From Aspidiotus rigidus (Eukaryota; Arthropoda; Insecta; Hemiptera; Diaspididae): a DNA stretch of 64,000 bases. The stretch lies in NCBI GenBank assembly GCA_035079385.1, contig JAVHKY010000015.1, positions 4,712,001 through 4,776,000 of the forward strand, read 5' to 3'. The stretch's first letter is position 1, and each line of letters begins with the position of its first letter. The notes under the pieces were generated by a model. The model worked only from the letters and a program-made list of their open reading frames with translations. It searched no databases and was not told where the DNA came from. This document shows positions 62,659 through 64,000 of the stretch, piece by piece. A program made the translations under genes and the position numbers.

Positions 62659-63526
62659 TTATTCAAACCTCTGGCTCTTGTTCGATTTCGAGTACAAAGA
62701 ATCGGGTCGCATGGATTGAATACGGGTGGAAAATCTCCGGCTGAACAGTTGGCCTAAAATCAGATTGCAAGTAGAATCTTTCGAATTTAACCTGACGGAG
62801 TTTCTCGGACATATAAATCCTACCAAAGCGGAAGGATGTGTAGGTTGTTTTCCGGGCATGCAGTTTCTAATGCAACGTTCTAAAGTTTCCACTGTGACAT
62901 TTAGCCTCGCGCATTCTTCCTTAATTCTTTCGTCGAATTGTCGATACGAAATTCGTACCCGTTCGTAATCGCATCCTGGTTCCGAACACTTGGAATGAAT
63001 TCTGGGAGCTTGTTCGCACTTCTCTTGCAACTGCCCATCGGACTCGATGGGGTCGTTTGGTCTGAGATTAAAAGTAATGGTAAGGAATAATCGCGCTAGG
63101 AAAAATCGCTCGAGATAAGGTAAATGCGTTATTACCTAGACCTGGTGGAGCTTTCTGTACTTGGAGGTTTCGCGGGCAGTTCTGCAATCGATTCGCCTAA
63201 ATTTTAAAAATAAAGCACCTCGTATCGGGTTCGCAAGAATCAAAATCGCAACAAATGACGAATTGAAAAATATTTAATTGCTATCGAGGTTTTTCCATAC
63301 AAAATAAAATTTCAAACCGCGTACATTATCCGACATTCTTATTTAAAATTTGAGAAAAGGAAAAATATATCAGTGACGAATATTACCTTCGTTCGGTGGA
63401 ACTCTAATATCTGGATTTCTGTTATCGGCGGGCGGATTATCGCATTCTTTGTCGTATTCGCGAGTTTTAATCAAGTATACTTTCGCTAGTGGTTTTAGTT
63501 TATCTGGAACATGATGAATTTCGCTG
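62659..63526 (-). CDS. unrecognised protein, 3' exons, partial
   Basis: Three exons join in phase on the minus strand: 63526-63387 (HHVPDKLKPLAKVYLIKTRE, YDKECDNPPADNRNPDIRV), 63196-63136 (ESIAELPAKPPSTESSTRSR) and 63061-62659. The last contains PNDPIESDGQL, CEQAPRIHSKCSEPGCDYER, IKEECARLNVTVETLERCIR and NCMPGKQPTH. Six or seven cysteines in the last exon with regular spacing suggest a small disulphide-rich or metal-binding fold, but I do not recognise a family. The tail is uncertain: straight reading ends KSQRFE at 62659; removing a possible 38-bp intron just after NSV would give PTVQPEIFHPYS and a different end (EQEPEV) about five bases earlier. The first exons lie above 63526 or beyond the window. 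Confidence 0.55.
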
Positions 63527-64000
63527 CTAAATTAAGAGAACTTAAATTCATCCGATATTGAAAAACAAAAAAAAAAAAAAAGAAATGATTTTAAAGATTG
63601 CGAAGAGAATATAGGATAATGATTTTGTATGTGCAGTATTGAAATTGTTTACAACAATGGGTCTGGACTTTTTTATTTGGAAGAGATCATACGCACAGAT
63701 TTTTCGTTAGATGAATCTAGTTATTTTTGGACCCTTTTTTCATTCTTCGAATTCGTTCGACAGGCTTCAAAAATTCTGGCATGATATTTTGCAGGAGATG
63801 AATCTGAGAACGTGTCATACGAAATGTGTGTGACTCGAACAATTATTGTCGGTCTTGCCTCAAAAACCAAAAATGGATTGGGCTCCGGATTCAGTCGCGT
63901 TCCCAAAAAGGGGGTGTTGGGGATGGATCCCGCTTTACTATTTTTTCATCGAAGTAATTGCTTTATGGGGGATTATTCTAAAATTCATATTATTTTTCTG
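63527..64000. other. probable intron or upstream region of the preceding gene
   Basis: No exon recognised; poly-A run at about 63569-63584. Confidence 0.3.

Overview
The window is nuclear DNA of a metazoan, most likely an insect. It is AT-rich, genes are split by GT-AG introns, and introns and intergenic space are full of decayed transposons. Gene content supports an insect: a single DHP/CRMP gene with swappable exons, a Shutdown-type FKBP of about 456 aa, a one-copy IMPDH and a BARD1 relative (absent from Drosophila). I cannot name the order; a hemipteran would fit but this is a guess. Exon ends were set by hand from splice consensus, phase and known family alignments.

Layout. (1) 1-29128: 3' two thirds of a dihydropyrimidinase/CRMP gene on +; the first exons are probably left of the window. 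Its introns hold an R1-like LINE remnant (400-1660, -), a nearly complete Penelope-like element (about 3265-5420, -), a Merlin DNA transposon remnant with target-site duplication (8367-9144), a jockey-like LINE (9380-10270) and many MITEs. Two exons at 13614-13864 and 18240-18460 are a mutually exclusive pair giving DHP-type and CRMP-type proteins. (2) 29129-37858: 3' UTR, low-complexity DNA, tandem repeats and a dense cluster of nested inverted-repeat elements. (3) 37859-42122: shutdown/FKBP6 on +, whose last codons lie inside a tandem repeat. (4) 42123-54500: gene-poor, with a direct duplication, MITEs, a jockey-like LINE (about 50030-53900) split by a hAT element (52502-53329), and one candidate small coding exon (48595-48906). 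(5) 54516-61675: compact block of BARD1-like (+), MTIF3 (-, convergent) and IMPDH (+, divergent from MTIF3). (6) 62659-63526: 3' end of an unrecognised cysteine-containing gene on -.

The genes serve unrelated cellular functions (pyrimidine catabolism/neuronal CRMP, piRNA biogenesis, DNA repair, mitochondrial translation initiation, guanine nucleotide synthesis) and form no operon-like system. The most interesting points are the DHP/CRMP exon switch with loss of a metal-binding histidine, the RING-less BARD1, a probable GC-AG intron in IMPDH, several unnamed MITE and minisatellite families, and nested insertions that can be ordered in time.
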